Assembly: GCA_023435705.1 (NCBI GenBank)
Contig: JAEYRH010000003.1
Location: 1-64,000, forward strand
From: Bacillota bacterium
Lineage (GTDB): Bacteria > Bacillota > Clostridia > Christensenellales > UMGS416
Length of the DNA stretch: 64,000 nucleotides
Direction: 5' to 3'
In this document: positions 52,825 through 61,872 of the stretch, one piece after another
Numbering within the stretch: position 1 is the stretch's first letter
Layout of the letters: every line of letters begins with the position of its first letter
Notes under the pieces: model-generated
The model's database searches: none
What the model saw: the letters and a program-made list of their open reading frames with translations, nothing else
What the model was told of the DNA's origin: nothing
Translations under genes and position numbers: made by a program

Positions 52825-54417
52825 CTACAGCACCGGCAACGCCCTTCCAACTTCCGACCGTTCCGGCAGCATCGCGCCATCCTTGGCCACGATTGTGCCG
52901 TTGACAAATGTATAACGGATTCCCTTTGGCGGCAGCTCCTGCTCGATGCGGTCCTGTAGCCTGTCCAGATCAAGCACGTTCAGGTCAGCATAACAGCCCT
53001 CGCAGATCAAGCCCCTGTTTTCCAGCCCGAACCTGCGGGCGGTGAGCCCGGTCATCTTGGCGACTGCCTGCTCCATTGGCATGCCCATATCGCGGGCGAT
53101 GGAGAGGAAGCGGGGGAACGCTCCATAAATCGAACCATTCTGTTTGCCCTCAGCCTCCACCCAGGCATCGGTCATAAACAATGACTGGTCATTGCGCATC
53201 AGTGTGCGCACAATTTCTTCGTTTTGATAGCTGCCCATCAGCACTTTGGCCTTGAAGTTGCTCTTCTCACAAACGTCGAGATAGGCATCCAGATCCGGCA
53301 CACCTCGCTCGCGGGCGATTTCGGCGATTGTCTTGCCGGTCAGGTTTTCCTGGCCTGGCCCAGCCCATGCAATGCGAATGTCTGAGAAGTTAAACCCGAG
53401 CAAAAATGTGGTGGCGCGCACCATCGCGGCTAGCCGCAGCTTGTTGAGCCACTTCCGCCGTTGATGTGGCGGCATCGCCTGATACCAGTCGGGCAGCACC
53501 ACGGTGATGATCGATGCGCCATAATCCAGGGGGTAGAGGTCAAACCCCACGTCATAACCCTCATTTTTGAGCTTGCGGAGGATGGTTGTGGCTGCTCCCA
53601 CATCCTTCCAGGACCGGCGGCCCACGAAGATCAGGTGGCTCACCTGCAGTCGGACACCTGTTTCGCGCACGATGTCTGCCAGTTCATCGAGGGCAAGCAG
53701 CAGATGGCTGCGGGTCATGCGCTTGTATGACAGCGAAATGGCGGAGCACGCCCTGCTGTGCACGGTGAGGAGTTTACCATACTTGGCGCAAAGACGGGCA
53801 ACCTCAATTAGTTCTTCCTTCGGGGCATACAGGCCTGGCTCATACATCAGGCCCAATGAGACGCCGCAGGCTCCTTGCCGCAGGGCCAGCTCGAGCTGTT
53901 CCAGCATCGCAGCCTTGCCTTCGGGGCTTAAGGGCTTGTCCTTATTGCCGTTTATGGCAATGCGTGCCGTGCCGTGGCCCACCAGAAGGGCCATGTTGGC
54001 GGGGCAATGGCCATCCACCGCGCGAAACCATTGCTCAAATTGATTGGTTTGCGCGCTGGCTTCATCCAGGGTGAACAAGCCGCCGCCGATCTGGTCCTTG
54101 AACTGGGTGGAACCGTCGTAGCCGGGCACAGAAAAGCCGCAGTTACCCGCCACGAATGTGGTAACACCCTGCAGCAAAAAAGGGTCGAAATGGCGGTGCC
54201 GGCCGGGGGAGAGGGCAAACCAGTCGTTGTGGGAATGGCAGTCGATGAAGCCCGGCGTGACGGTCAGGCCTTCGCAATCAATCACATCACCCGTGAAGCC
54301 TTCCGGCGGTTCGGCCATGATCCGCTCGATCTTTTCTCCACTGATCAGGATGCCGCCAATATAAGGCGGCTTGCCGCTGCCGTCGATGATCCGGCAACTC
54401 TTCAGAAAGGTATCCAA
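52825..54417 (-). CDS. D-aminoacylase-like amidohydrolase
   Basis: The 530-residue metal-dependent hydrolase fits N-acyl-D-amino-acid deacylases. It has the HxH motif GFIDCHSHND, the metal cysteine region VAGNCGFSVPG, GVSLGLMYEPG, later histidines in TVHSRA and QVSHL, and the late aspartate in FMTDAWVEAEG. The TTG at 54417 has AAGGAG upstream; the frame reaches a TTG at 54456 without one. Together with the nearby LD-carboxypeptidase it suggests use of D-amino-acid-containing peptides, an inference. Confidence 0.83.
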   Translation of the reverse strand: MDTFLKSCRIIDGSGKPPYIGGILISGEKIERIMAEPPEGFTGDVIDCEGLTVTPGFIDCHSHNDWFALSPGRHRHFDPFLLQGVTTFVAGNCGFSVPGYDGSTQFKDQIGGGLFTLDEASAQTNQFEQWFRAVDGHCPANMALLVGHGTARIAINGNKDKPLSPEGKAAMLEQLELALRQGACGVSLGLMYEPGLYAPKEELIEVARLCAKYGKLLTVHSRACSAISLSYKRMTRSHLLLALDELADIVRETGVRLQVSHLIFVGRRSWKDVGAATTILRKLKNEGYDVGFDLYPLDYGASIITVVLPDWYQAMPPHQRRKWLNKLRLAAMVRATTFLLGFNFSDIRIAWAGPGQENLTGKTIAEIARERGVPDLDAYLDVCEKSNFKAKVLMGSYQNEEIVRTLMRNDQSLFMTDAWVEAEGKQNGSIYGAFPRFLSIARDMGMPMEQAVAKMTGLTARRFGLENRGLICEGCYADLNVLDLDRLQDRIEQELPPKGIRYTFVNGTIVAKDGAMLPERSEVGRALPVL

Positions 54418-54461
54418 TCCCGAAGTCTCCTTCTCTCGTGCATTTGCCGGTGCCAAGACAT

Positions 54462-55007
54462 TTATTTCAGTGGGAGGCCCTGGGTTTGTGTTAATCGGTT
54501 TGCGATATCAGCAGCTGTTCGTTTGTAATCTTCTGTGCCGTCTACACGAATGACGGGGCAAGCAAGCGTTTCTGCCCACCTCTCAACTTCATCCAATGGG
54601 CGCGTTGCTGCGAAGTCAATGAATCTCACGTGCTGTTCATACATGTCGCCGCCTTCACGAATACGATCTCCGTGTCTTTCATATTCGCGCTGCACGATGC
54701 GCTTCATGCGGATTTCCTTCGGTGCTGAAATGAACACGGCAAGGTCATACATCAGTTGAAGTTCTTCGCCAAAGTCTCCGGTTACAGCAGAGATTACAAA
54801 TGAATGGTGCTTTCGTATATCAGCAAGCATTAAGCTTAAGCAATCCTCACGCGAGAGCTCTACGGTGTAAGGAATTTCAGATTTCTCAAAATGATAATCC
54901 TCTATATCCATATGCTTAAAGCCTAAAAGGTGGGCAAGTTCACGCCCAAGCGTGGACTTCCCGCTCCCGTTTGCACCAAATACAATAATGCCCTGTAGCT
55001 TGCTCAT
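54462..55007 (-). CDS. P-loop kinase-like ATPase
   Basis: The 181-residue protein has Walker A GANGSGKSTLGREL and an acidic MDIEDYHF stretch, as in shikimate/gluconate/adenylate kinase-like proteins. A LID-like arginine region (RMKRIVQREYERHGDRIREG) follows. The substrate is unknown. It lies 12 bases after ychF and is probably co-transcribed with it. Confidence 0.72.
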   Translation of the reverse strand: MSKLQGIIVFGANGSGKSTLGRELAHLLGFKHMDIEDYHFEKSEIPYTVELSREDCLSLMLADIRKHHSFVISAVTGDFGEELQLMYDLAVFISAPKEIRMKRIVQREYERHGDRIREGGDMYEQHVRFIDFAATRPLDEVERWAETLACPVIRVDGTEDYKRTAADIANRLTQTQGLPLK

Positions 55008-55019
55008 TTCACAGTTGGA

Positions 55020-56117
55020 TTACACGTTGAACCGGAAGAGCACCACATCGCCATCCTGCATCACATACTCCTTGCCTTCGCTGCGGACCAGTCCCTTTTC
55101 TTTGGCGGCGTTGAAGCTGCCGCAGGCCATTAGCGAATCGTAGGACACAATCTCCGCACGGATGAACCCCCGCTCAAAATCGGAGTGGATCACCCCGGCG
55201 GCCTGCGGGGCCTTCATGCCCCGGGTGATCGTCCAGGCCCGCACTTCCTTTTCGCCGGCGGTGAGGTAGCTCATCAGGCCAAGCAGTTCGTAGCTCTTCT
55301 TGATCAGGCGGTTCAGACCCGATTCGGCAAGGCCCAGCTCGTTTAGAAAAAGCAAGCCCTCTTCGTCGCTCATGCCGGCAATCTCCTCCTCAATGCGGGC
55401 GGAGACCACAATCACCTCGGCATGCTCTTTGCGGGCAATCTCCTTCATCGCAACCACGCGCGGCAGGCTGTCTTCCGGTTTTGACAGATCGTCTTCGGCG
55501 ATGTTTGCCGCGTAGATGACCGGCTTCATCGTGAGCAGAAACATTTCTTTCGCCAGCTCCAGCGCGTCGCCCTCCAGACCCTGGCCACGGGCGGGGATGC
55601 CCTTTTCCAGGTTGGTATACATGGCGTTGAGATAGTCCACTTCGGCGGCGATCTTCCGGTCGCCGGACTTGGCGGCCTTGCCGGTGCGGGCGATGCGCTT
55701 CTCCAGTGTCTGCATGTCAGCAAAGATGAGCTCCAGGCCGATTGTTTCGGCGTCGCGCACCGGGTCCACCGAGCCGTCCACATGGGTCACGTTGCCATCC
55801 TCAAAGCAGCGCACCACCTCCACGATGGCGTCCACCTCGCGGATGTGCGACAGGAACTGGTTGCCAAGGCCCTCGCCCCGGCTGGCGCCGCGCACCAGGC
55901 CGGCAATGTCCACAAACTCCACCACGGCGGGAGTGATTTTCTTGGGGTTGTATAGTTTCGCCAGCGCATCCAGCCTTGCATCCGGCACGTCCACCACGCC
56001 CACGTTGGGCTCGATCGTGCAGAACGGATAGTTGGCGGCAGCCGCGCCGGCCTTGGTGATCGCGTTGAACAGCGTGCTCTTGCCCACATTGGGAAGGCCG
56101 ACGATGCCTAATTTCAT
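55020..56117 (-). CDS. ychF: ribosome-binding ATPase YchF (Obg-like)
   Basis: The 365-residue protein has G1 GLPNVGKSTLFNAI, the switch region DIAGLVRGASRGEGLGNQFL and a C-terminal TGS domain (AWTITRGMKAPQAAGVIHSD). YchF binds ribosomes and prefers ATP. The ATG at 56117 follows AAGGAG. It diverges from the pyr operon. Confidence 0.96.
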   Translation of the reverse strand: MKLGIVGLPNVGKSTLFNAITKAGAAAANYPFCTIEPNVGVVDVPDARLDALAKLYNPKKITPAVVEFVDIAGLVRGASRGEGLGNQFLSHIREVDAIVEVVRCFEDGNVTHVDGSVDPVRDAETIGLELIFADMQTLEKRIARTGKAAKSGDRKIAAEVDYLNAMYTNLEKGIPARGQGLEGDALELAKEMFLLTMKPVIYAANIAEDDLSKPEDSLPRVVAMKEIARKEHAEVIVVSARIEEEIAGMSDEEGLLFLNELGLAESGLNRLIKKSYELLGLMSYLTAGEKEVRAWTITRGMKAPQAAGVIHSDFERGFIRAEIVSYDSLMACGSFNAAKEKGLVRSEGKEYVMQDGDVVLFRFNV

Positions 56118-56163
56118 GGATGGTCTCCTTGTTATGTTGCGTTTCTTCAAGTTAAGTGAAATT

Positions 56164-56192
56164 ATTATACCTTATCAGTCGGGCATGGACAA
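56164..56192 (-). promoter_or_regulatory. promoter of ychF
   Basis: On the minus strand TTGTCC (56192-56187), 17 bases, perfect TATAAT (56169-56164). Confidence 0.75.
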
Positions 56193-56268
56193 CTCCAGGG
56201 CAAGGCAACTAGGCAATCAAGGCTCCGGTTTAGCTGGCAGCACAACATTTTTAAACAATACTTTTTTC

Positions 56269-56297
56269 TGGACAATTTTTATGATCTGTGCTATAGT
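56269..56297 (+). promoter_or_regulatory. promoter of the pyr operon
   Basis: TGGACA (56269-56274), 17 bases, TATAGT (56292-56297). Confidence 0.75.
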
Positions 56298-56304
56298 AAC
56301 GCAA

Positions 56305-56412
56305 ACAAAAGACCGAGCCTTTAAATCCGGTACTGTGATGCCGGCAAGGAACGGAAGAATCCGAACATGGTTTGAAACCCATGCCTTGCCGCACACCGGC
56401 GAGGCATTTTTG
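56305..56412 (+). promoter_or_regulatory. pyr attenuator with PyrR-binding element and terminator
   Basis: The leader holds CCTTTAAATCCGGTACTGTG, ATGCCGGCAAGGAACGG, which resembles the PyrR-binding anti-antiterminator. The terminator is an 11-bp stem (56381-56391 with 56397-56407, one G-U) followed by a T run. With UMP bound, PyrR would favour termination. The exact antiterminator pairing was not worked out. Confidence 0.8.
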
Positions 56413-56430
56413 TTATCAGGAGGTGCTCTG

Positions 56431-56976
56431 ATGAGGGAAAAGACAAAGCTCATGGACGCCACGGCGATTGACCGGGCGCTGACCCGCATCGCCCACGAGA
56501 TCATCGAGCGCAACCGCGGCGTGGAAAAAGTGGTGTTGCTGGGCATCCAGCGCCGGGGTGTGCCGCTGGCCAAGAGGCTTGCCGCAAAGCTTGAGCAATT
56601 CGAGGGCGAAGCCGTGCCGGTGGGCGTGCTGGACATCACCTTTTATCGAGACGATTTGTCGCTGCTTGATGAGCACCCGGTCATCAAGGGCACCGACGTG
56701 CCCTTCCTGGTTGCGGGCATGCATGTGGTGCTGGTGGATGATGTGCTCTACACCGGCCGCACTGCCCGCGCCGGCATGGACGCAGTAATGGACCTGGGCC
56801 GCGCCAGCACGATCCAGTTTGCGGTGCTGGTGGACCGTGGCCACCGGGAGCTGCCCATCCGCGCCGACTATGTGGGCAAAAATGTGCCCACTAGCCGCAG
56901 CGAGGTCATCGGCGTGCATGTTGCAGAGATCGATGAGGTAGAAGAAGTTGTATTGTATGATCGAGACGATCAATAG
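56431..56976 (+). CDS. pyrR: pyrimidine operon attenuation regulator PyrR
   Basis: The 181-residue protein has the PRPP-binding motif HVVLVDDVLYTGRTARAGMD and the uracil phosphoribosyltransferase fold. It binds pyr mRNA in response to UMP and has weak UPRT activity in this family. AGGAGGTG lies before the ATG at 56431. It leads the operon and is followed by a terminator. Confidence 0.96.
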   Translation: MREKTKLMDATAIDRALTRIAHEIIERNRGVEKVVLLGIQRRGVPLAKRLAAKLEQFEGEAVPVGVLDITFYRDDLSLLDEHPVIKGTDVPFLVAGMHVVLVDDVLYTGRTARAGMDAVMDLGRASTIQFAVLVDRGHRELPIRADYVGKNVPTSRSEVIGVHVAEIDEVEEVVLYDRDDQ

Positions 56977-57000
56977 ACCGGATGAGCCGGTCTTTTGTTT
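56975..57000 (+). terminator. terminator between pyrR and pyrB
   Basis: AGACCGG (56975-56981) pairs with CCGGTCT (56987-56993), followed by TTTGTTTT. It may cap pyrR transcripts and lower pyrB expression. Confidence 0.75.
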
Positions 57001-57002
57001 TA

Positions 57003-57126
57003 ACTCCCCCTGCCGCGTTGCGGCATCCCCCTCAATGAGGGGGACAAGTCGTGCTCGCCCTAGCTGTTCGATGGCGAACTTGCCTCCCTCTTGAGGGAGG
57101 TGTCGCCGTAGGCGACGGAGGGAGTT
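57003..57126. repeat. palindromic GC-rich intergenic repeats before pyrB
   Basis: Two units. First: ACTCCCCC, hairpin TGCCGC/GCGGCA, hairpin CCCCCTCA/TGAGGGGG. Second: hairpin CCTCCCTC/GAGGGAGG, hairpin GTCGCC/GGCGAC, then GGAGGGAGT, the complement of an ACTCCCTCC start. Similar units recur before carA and carB. They look like REP/MITE-type elements. Confidence 0.75.
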
Positions 57127-57142
57127 TTCGTGGGCTCTGCCC

Positions 57143-57167
57143 CTACTGACTACTCGCTACTGACTAC
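57143..57167. repeat. two copies of CTACTGACTAC
   Basis: Copies at 57143-57153 and 57157-57167; the reverse complement is at 17041-17051. Confidence 0.6.
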
Positions 57168-57185
57168 TACAAAGGATGTGACCAC

Positions 57186-58112
57186 ATGCCGCTTTCCAGC
57201 AAAGACCTTTTGGGCCTCAGGGGCTTGCCGAAGGAAGAAATCAACGAGATCCTCAACACCGCCGTGCAGATGAAAAAATTCTTGGCGGATAACCAGAAGC
57301 GCACGCCGCACCTACAAGGCAAATCCATTGTGACACTGTTTTATGAAAACAGCACAAGGACGCGGATGTCCTTCGAGCTTGCCACCAAATATATGGGCGC
57401 TGCCTCTGCCAACATCGCCGCGTCAGCCAGCTCCGTCTACAAAGGTGAGACGCTGATCGACACCGGCTGCTCGCTGGATATGATGGGCACTGACCTCATC
57501 ATCATGCGTCATCCGATGAGCGGCGCGCCGCACCTGCTGGCAAAGAATGTGAAGTCCGGTGTGATTAACGCCGGAGACGGCATGAACGAGCACCCCACCC
57601 AAGGCCTGTTGGATATGTTCACGATGCGCGAGAAGCTTGGGCGGCTGGATGGGCTCAAAGTGGCAATCGTGGGTGACATTTCCCACAGCCGCGTGGCTCG
57701 CAGCAACCTGTGGGGCCTGAAGACGATGGGCAGCGAAGTGGTGCTGGCAGCGCCGGAGACGCTGCTTCCCGAGGGCATGGAGCAGCTGGGTGTGCAGGTG
57801 ACCACCGACACCGATGAGGCAGTGCGAAACGCCGATGTGGTGATGGCGCTGCGCATCCAACTGGAGCGGCAGCAGGGCGGCCTTTTCCCCAGCGTGCGGG
57901 AGTATCACAAGTATTGGGGCATCAACGATGCCCGCATCAAGCTTGCCAAACCCGGCGCACTGGTGATGCACCCCGGCCCGGTGAACCGCGGCGTGGAGAT
58001 CACCACGGCGCTGGCCGACGGCGACCAGTCGGTGATCCGCGAGCAGGTGATGAACGGCGTGGCCATCCGCATGGCGATCATGTTTCTGATGACGAGGAGG
58101 GCCGAGGCATGA
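57186..58112 (+). CDS. pyrB: aspartate carbamoyltransferase catalytic subunit
   Basis: The 308-residue enzyme joins carbamoyl phosphate and aspartate. The carbamoyl-phosphate site is YENSTRTRMSFELATKYMGA, and HPTQGLLDMFTM and MHPGPVNRG are also present. No pyrI is seen. It overlaps pyrC by four bases. Confidence 0.97.
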   Translation: MPLSSKDLLGLRGLPKEEINEILNTAVQMKKFLADNQKRTPHLQGKSIVTLFYENSTRTRMSFELATKYMGAASANIAASASSVYKGETLIDTGCSLDMMGTDLIIMRHPMSGAPHLLAKNVKSGVINAGDGMNEHPTQGLLDMFTMREKLGRLDGLKVAIVGDISHSRVARSNLWGLKTMGSEVVLAAPETLLPEGMEQLGVQVTTDTDEAVRNADVVMALRIQLERQQGGLFPSVREYHKYWGINDARIKLAKPGALVMHPGPVNRGVEITTALADGDQSVIREQVMNGVAIRMAIMFLMTRRAEA

Positions 58113-59395
58113 GGCTTTTGATCAAAAACGGCACTTTAGCAAACCCCGGCGGGCTCAATGGCAGGTTGGATGTGCTCATTGAGGATGGTGTGATTGCCGC
58201 GATCGGCGCAAGCCTTCCGGAGGACGACGCAGAAATCATGGACGCAACCGGCAAGACAGTGATGCCGGGCTTTGTGGATATGCACTGCCACCTCAGGGAG
58301 CCGGGGCAGGAGTTCAAGGAAACCATCGCGACCGGCACCAGATCGGCAGCTGCCGGCGGCTTTACCACGGTGGCTTGCATGCCCAACACCAAGCCGGTGG
58401 TGGACAATGAGGCAGTGGTAAAGTTCATTCTGGACAAAGCGCAAGCCGAAGGCGCAGTGCGGGTGCTGCCCATCGCGGCGGTGACCAAGGGCCAGGAGGG
58501 CAAGGAGCTCACCGAGATGGGCTTTCTCAAAGAAGCCGGTGCGGTGGCTTTCAGTGACGACGGCAAACCGGTGGACAATGCCCGCGTGATGGAGCTTGCG
58601 CTGCGCTACGCCAAGAACTTCGGCGCGCTGATCATCTCCCACTGTGAGGACAAACACCTGGCCGAGGGCGGTGTGATGCACGAGGGAGCCATGGCCACCA
58701 AGCTGGGGCTGCCGGGCATCCCCTCCACTGCCGAGGAGCTGATGGTGGCCCGCGAGATCCTGCTTGCGGAGCGCTTGAATGCCAAGGTGCATATCGCTCA
58801 CATCAGCACAACCGGCTCAGTGGAGCTGGTGCGCCAGGCCAAGAGCCGGGGCGTGAAGGTAACTGCTGAGACCTGCCCGCACTACTTCGCCGCCACCGAC
58901 GAACTGGTGGAGGGCTACAGCACCGCCACCAAGATGAACCCGCCGCTGCGCCCGGAAGCCGACCGGCAGGCGATCATCGCCGGTTTGGCCGATGGCACCA
59001 TCGATGCCATTGCCACCGACCACGCGCCGCACCATGCTGACGACAAGGATGTGGAATACAAGCTGGCTGCCTTCGGCATCGTGGGGTTTGAGACGGCATT
59101 CGGGCTAGCGATGACTTATCTGGTGGAACCGGGTCTGCTTTCACTGGAGGCGCTTGTGGAAAAGATGGCGCTGAATCCGGCCCGCATTCTTGGTCTTGAA
59201 CCTGGTCTACTGGCCGAAGGTGCGCGGGCCGATCTGGTGATCGCAGACCTCACGCAGAAATGGGTTGTTGATCCCTCACAATTCCACACAAAGGGCCGCA
59301 ACACACCCTTTGCCGGATGGACATTGCGGGGCCAGGTGACCGACACGATCTGCGCTGGGCTGCCTGTATACAAAGAGGGAAAGATTGTAGTATAA
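58109..59395 (+). CDS. pyrC: dihydroorotase
   Basis: The 428-residue type I enzyme closes the ring to dihydroorotate. Metal ligands are in GFVDMHCHLREPG, the zinc histidines in ISHCEDKHL and HIAHIST, and the catalytic Asp in IATDHAPHHADD. Translation is coupled to pyrB (ATGA). Confidence 0.97.
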   Translation: MRLLIKNGTLANPGGLNGRLDVLIEDGVIAAIGASLPEDDAEIMDATGKTVMPGFVDMHCHLREPGQEFKETIATGTRSAAAGGFTTVACMPNTKPVVDNEAVVKFILDKAQAEGAVRVLPIAAVTKGQEGKELTEMGFLKEAGAVAFSDDGKPVDNARVMELALRYAKNFGALIISHCEDKHLAEGGVMHEGAMATKLGLPGIPSTAEELMVAREILLAERLNAKVHIAHISTTGSVELVRQAKSRGVKVTAETCPHYFAATDELVEGYSTATKMNPPLRPEADRQAIIAGLADGTIDAIATDHAPHHADDKDVEYKLAAFGIVGFETAFGLAMTYLVEPGLLSLEALVEKMALNPARILGLEPGLLAEGARADLVIADLTQKWVVDPSQFHTKGRNTPFAGWTLRGQVTDTICAGLPVYKEGKIVV

Positions 59396-59437
59396 TATAC
59401 AGGTCGATTCATAATTATGCACTGAAGGGGCATTTGT

Positions 59438-60334
59438 ATGATTTTTGACATCCTGGCTGATGAAATCCGCCGCAAGAAAAACCCCACCTGCGCGGGGCTG
59501 GACACCCACTTGGGCTGCCTGCCGCCGGGCTTCCGTAACCGGTTTGACACCAACTCGCTGGAAGGGGCTGCCGAGGCGATCCTGGCCTACAACAAGGAGC
59601 TGATTGACGCGCTGGAGCACATTGTGCCGGCGGTGAAGGTGCAATCAGCCTATTATGAGATGTATGGCGTGGCTGGCATGCGGGCCTTCCGCCAGACCTT
59701 GAGCTATGCCAAGCGGGCTGGCCTCATCGTGATCGCCGACGCCAAGCGCAATGACATTGCCTCCACTGCCGAGGCCTACGCCAAGGCTTTCCTTGGAACG
59801 GTGGAGCTTGGGCAGGGCAGCCAGCCGGTGTTCGATGCTGATATTCTCACCGTGAACCCTTACCTGGGCACCGACGGCATCGCGCCGTTCCTCACCGAAA
59901 ACCCCCGACGGGGCATCTTCGCCCTTGTGAAAACATCGAATCCCTCATCCTCGGAGTTACAGGATCTGGATCTTGCTGATGGCCGCAAGGTGTATGAGGC
60001 CGTGGGCGACCTGGTGATGAAGTGGGGGCAGGGCACTGCGGCGTTCAACGGTTACCCCCGTGTGGGCGCCGTGGTCGGTGCCACGCACCCTGCGCAGGGC
60101 GCGGCCCTGCGGCAGCGCATGCCCGACACGTTCTTCCTGCTGCCCGGTTACGGCGCGCAAGGAGCCAAGGGGCGCGACATTGCCGGCATGTTTGACAGCC
60201 GTGGCGGCGGCGCCATCGTGAACAACTCCCGATCCATCCTGATGGCCTGGGAAAAGGAAGGCACCGACTTCAAGACGGCAGCCTGCACGGTAGCGGTGCG
60301 GATGCGGGAGGATATTGCGGGTGCGCTGAGGTAA
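59438..60334 (+). CDS. pyrF: orotidine 5'-phosphate decarboxylase, type 2
   Basis: The 298-residue enzyme makes UMP. Active-site residues are in VIADAKRNDIASTAEAY, and PGYGAQGAKGRD and the phosphate loop are present. The length and early CAGLDTHLG mark the longer type 2 form. pyrK, pyrD and pyrE are not in the window. Confidence 0.96.
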   Translation: MIFDILADEIRRKKNPTCAGLDTHLGCLPPGFRNRFDTNSLEGAAEAILAYNKELIDALEHIVPAVKVQSAYYEMYGVAGMRAFRQTLSYAKRAGLIVIADAKRNDIASTAEAYAKAFLGTVELGQGSQPVFDADILTVNPYLGTDGIAPFLTENPRRGIFALVKTSNPSSSELQDLDLADGRKVYEAVGDLVMKWGQGTAAFNGYPRVGAVVGATHPAQGAALRQRMPDTFFLLPGYGAQGAKGRDIAGMFDSRGGGAIVNNSRSILMAWEKEGTDFKTAACTVAVRMREDIAGALR

Positions 60335-60539
60335 CTCCTTCTCGCCTCCCTCTTGGAGGGAGGTGCCGCCCAAAGGCGGCGGAAGGAGGTCCGTGGAAAT
60401 CCCCCCTGCCGCTGTGGCGGCATCCCCCCTTCATAAGGGAGGGTAGGGAGGGGGATCGGGGCGCCAGCCCCGATCAACAGTCTCCCCCTCCCACAGTGAT
60501 GGGGGAGGGGGTCGGGGGGAGAGGGCTCCCTGGAGAAGG
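60335..60539. repeat. palindromic GC-rich repeats between pyrF and carA
   Basis: Several units: hairpin CCTCCCTC/GAGGGAGG (about 60345-60363), GCCGCC/GGCGGC (60365-60380), TGCCGC/GCGGCA (60407-60422), GATCGGGGC/GCCCCGAT (60454-60474) and CCCCCTCCCA/TGGGGGAGGGG (60484-60510). They nearly fill the gap up to the carA site. Confidence 0.75.
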
Positions 60540-60579
60540 CATACAACCGATTTGCAGATAGATACTAGGAGGACTCCAC

Positions 60580-61629
60580 ATGGCTTACTTGGTGCTGGAA
60601 GACGGCACGGTATACGAGGGAAGAGCCTTTGGCAGGCTGGGCGACACCGTGGGTGAAGTTGTGTTCAACACGGGCATGACCGGCTACCAGGAGGTGCTCA
60701 CCGACCCCAGCTATTGCGGGCAGATCGTGATGATGACCTATCCCTTGATCGGCAACTACGGTGTGAACTGGGAAGACCCGGAGAGCATGCGCCCGCAGGT
60801 GAAGGGTTTTGTGGTGCGGGAGCTCTGCCAGGTGCCCAGCAACTGGTACAGCGAAAGCACCTTGAATGAATATCTGGACCGCGCAGGCATCATGGGCATT
60901 GAGGGCATCGACACCCGTAGCATTACCCGAAAGATCCGCAACCACGGCACGATGCGCGGCTACATCTGCCAGGATCGCCCCAATGAGGCGCTGAACAGCC
61001 TCATGATGGATTACCGCATCACCGATCCTGTGATGCAGGTGACCTGCGATGAAACCTTTGAGCTGCCCGGCCCAGGCCCCCGTGTGGCCGTGATGGACTT
61101 TGGCCTCAAGGCTAGCATACTGAAGTCGTTGCGGAAGCGCGGCTGCCATCTGTTTGTGCACCGGGCCAGCGACAGCGCTGAGGCGATCCTCGCCAATGAG
61201 CCCGACGGCATCATGCTCACCAACGGCCCCGGCGACCCCAAGGACAACGGGGCTGTGATCGAGGAAATCAAGAAGCTTGTGGGCAATGTGCCGATCTTCG
61301 GCATCTGCCTGGGGCATCAGTTGATGGCGCTGGCCTGCGGGGCCGACACCCACCGCCTGCGCTACGGCCACCGCGGCACCAATCACCCGGTGAAGGATCT
61401 GGATCGGGATCGTGTCTACATCACCAGCCAGAACCATGGCTACACGATCATCGAGGAATCAATGCCCAAAAACATGGTGGTGAGCCACCGCAACTGGAAC
61501 GACATGACGATCGAGGGCGTTAAATATCTGGATCACCCCACGTTCACGGTGCAGTTCCACCCGGAAGCGGCCCCCGGCCCCAGAGACACGGCTTATCTGT
61601 TTGACAAGTTTATGGGGATGATGGGGTAG
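60580..61629 (+). CDS. carA: carbamoyl-phosphate synthase small subunit
   Basis: The 349-residue glutaminase feeds ammonia to CarB. The triad is Cys in FGICLGHQLMAL and His/Glu in TVQFHPEAAPGP. The N-terminal domain shows VGEVVFNTGMTGYQE. AGGAGG lies before the ATG. Confidence 0.97.
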   Translation: MAYLVLEDGTVYEGRAFGRLGDTVGEVVFNTGMTGYQEVLTDPSYCGQIVMMTYPLIGNYGVNWEDPESMRPQVKGFVVRELCQVPSNWYSESTLNEYLDRAGIMGIEGIDTRSITRKIRNHGTMRGYICQDRPNEALNSLMMDYRITDPVMQVTCDETFELPGPGPRVAVMDFGLKASILKSLRKRGCHLFVHRASDSAEAILANEPDGIMLTNGPGDPKDNGAVIEEIKKLVGNVPIFGICLGHQLMALACGADTHRLRYGHRGTNHPVKDLDRDRVYITSQNHGYTIIEESMPKNMVVSHRNWNDMTIEGVKYLDHPTFTVQFHPEAAPGPRDTAYLFDKFMGMMG

Positions 61630-61633
61630 AGGC

Positions 61634-61815
61634 GACTCCCTCCGGCAGCTTCGCCGCCACCTCCCTCATTAACCCCCACCGCCTGCGGCGGTGTCACCCT
61701 TAAGAGGGGTGATGGTGAGGGAGGCACGTTCGTCAACGACAGCATTGATAGGGTTCTTCCTGTCCCCCTCCTGAGGGGGATGTCGCGAAGCGACAGGGGG
61801 AGTCGTTAGCGACAG
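61634..61815. repeat. palindromic GC-rich repeats between carA and carB
   Basis: A larger hairpin CCTCCCTCA (61660-61668) with TGAGGGAGG encloses ACCGCC/GGCGGT and CACCC/GGGTG hairpins. A second unit has CCCCCTC/GAGGGGG and TGTCGC/GCGACA, then GGGGGAGT. CarB's site follows. Confidence 0.75.
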
Positions 61816-61872
61816 GGTTCTATACCCTTCCCAAGCATAGGTACAATTTTGTTTCGACAAAGGAGCAACGCC

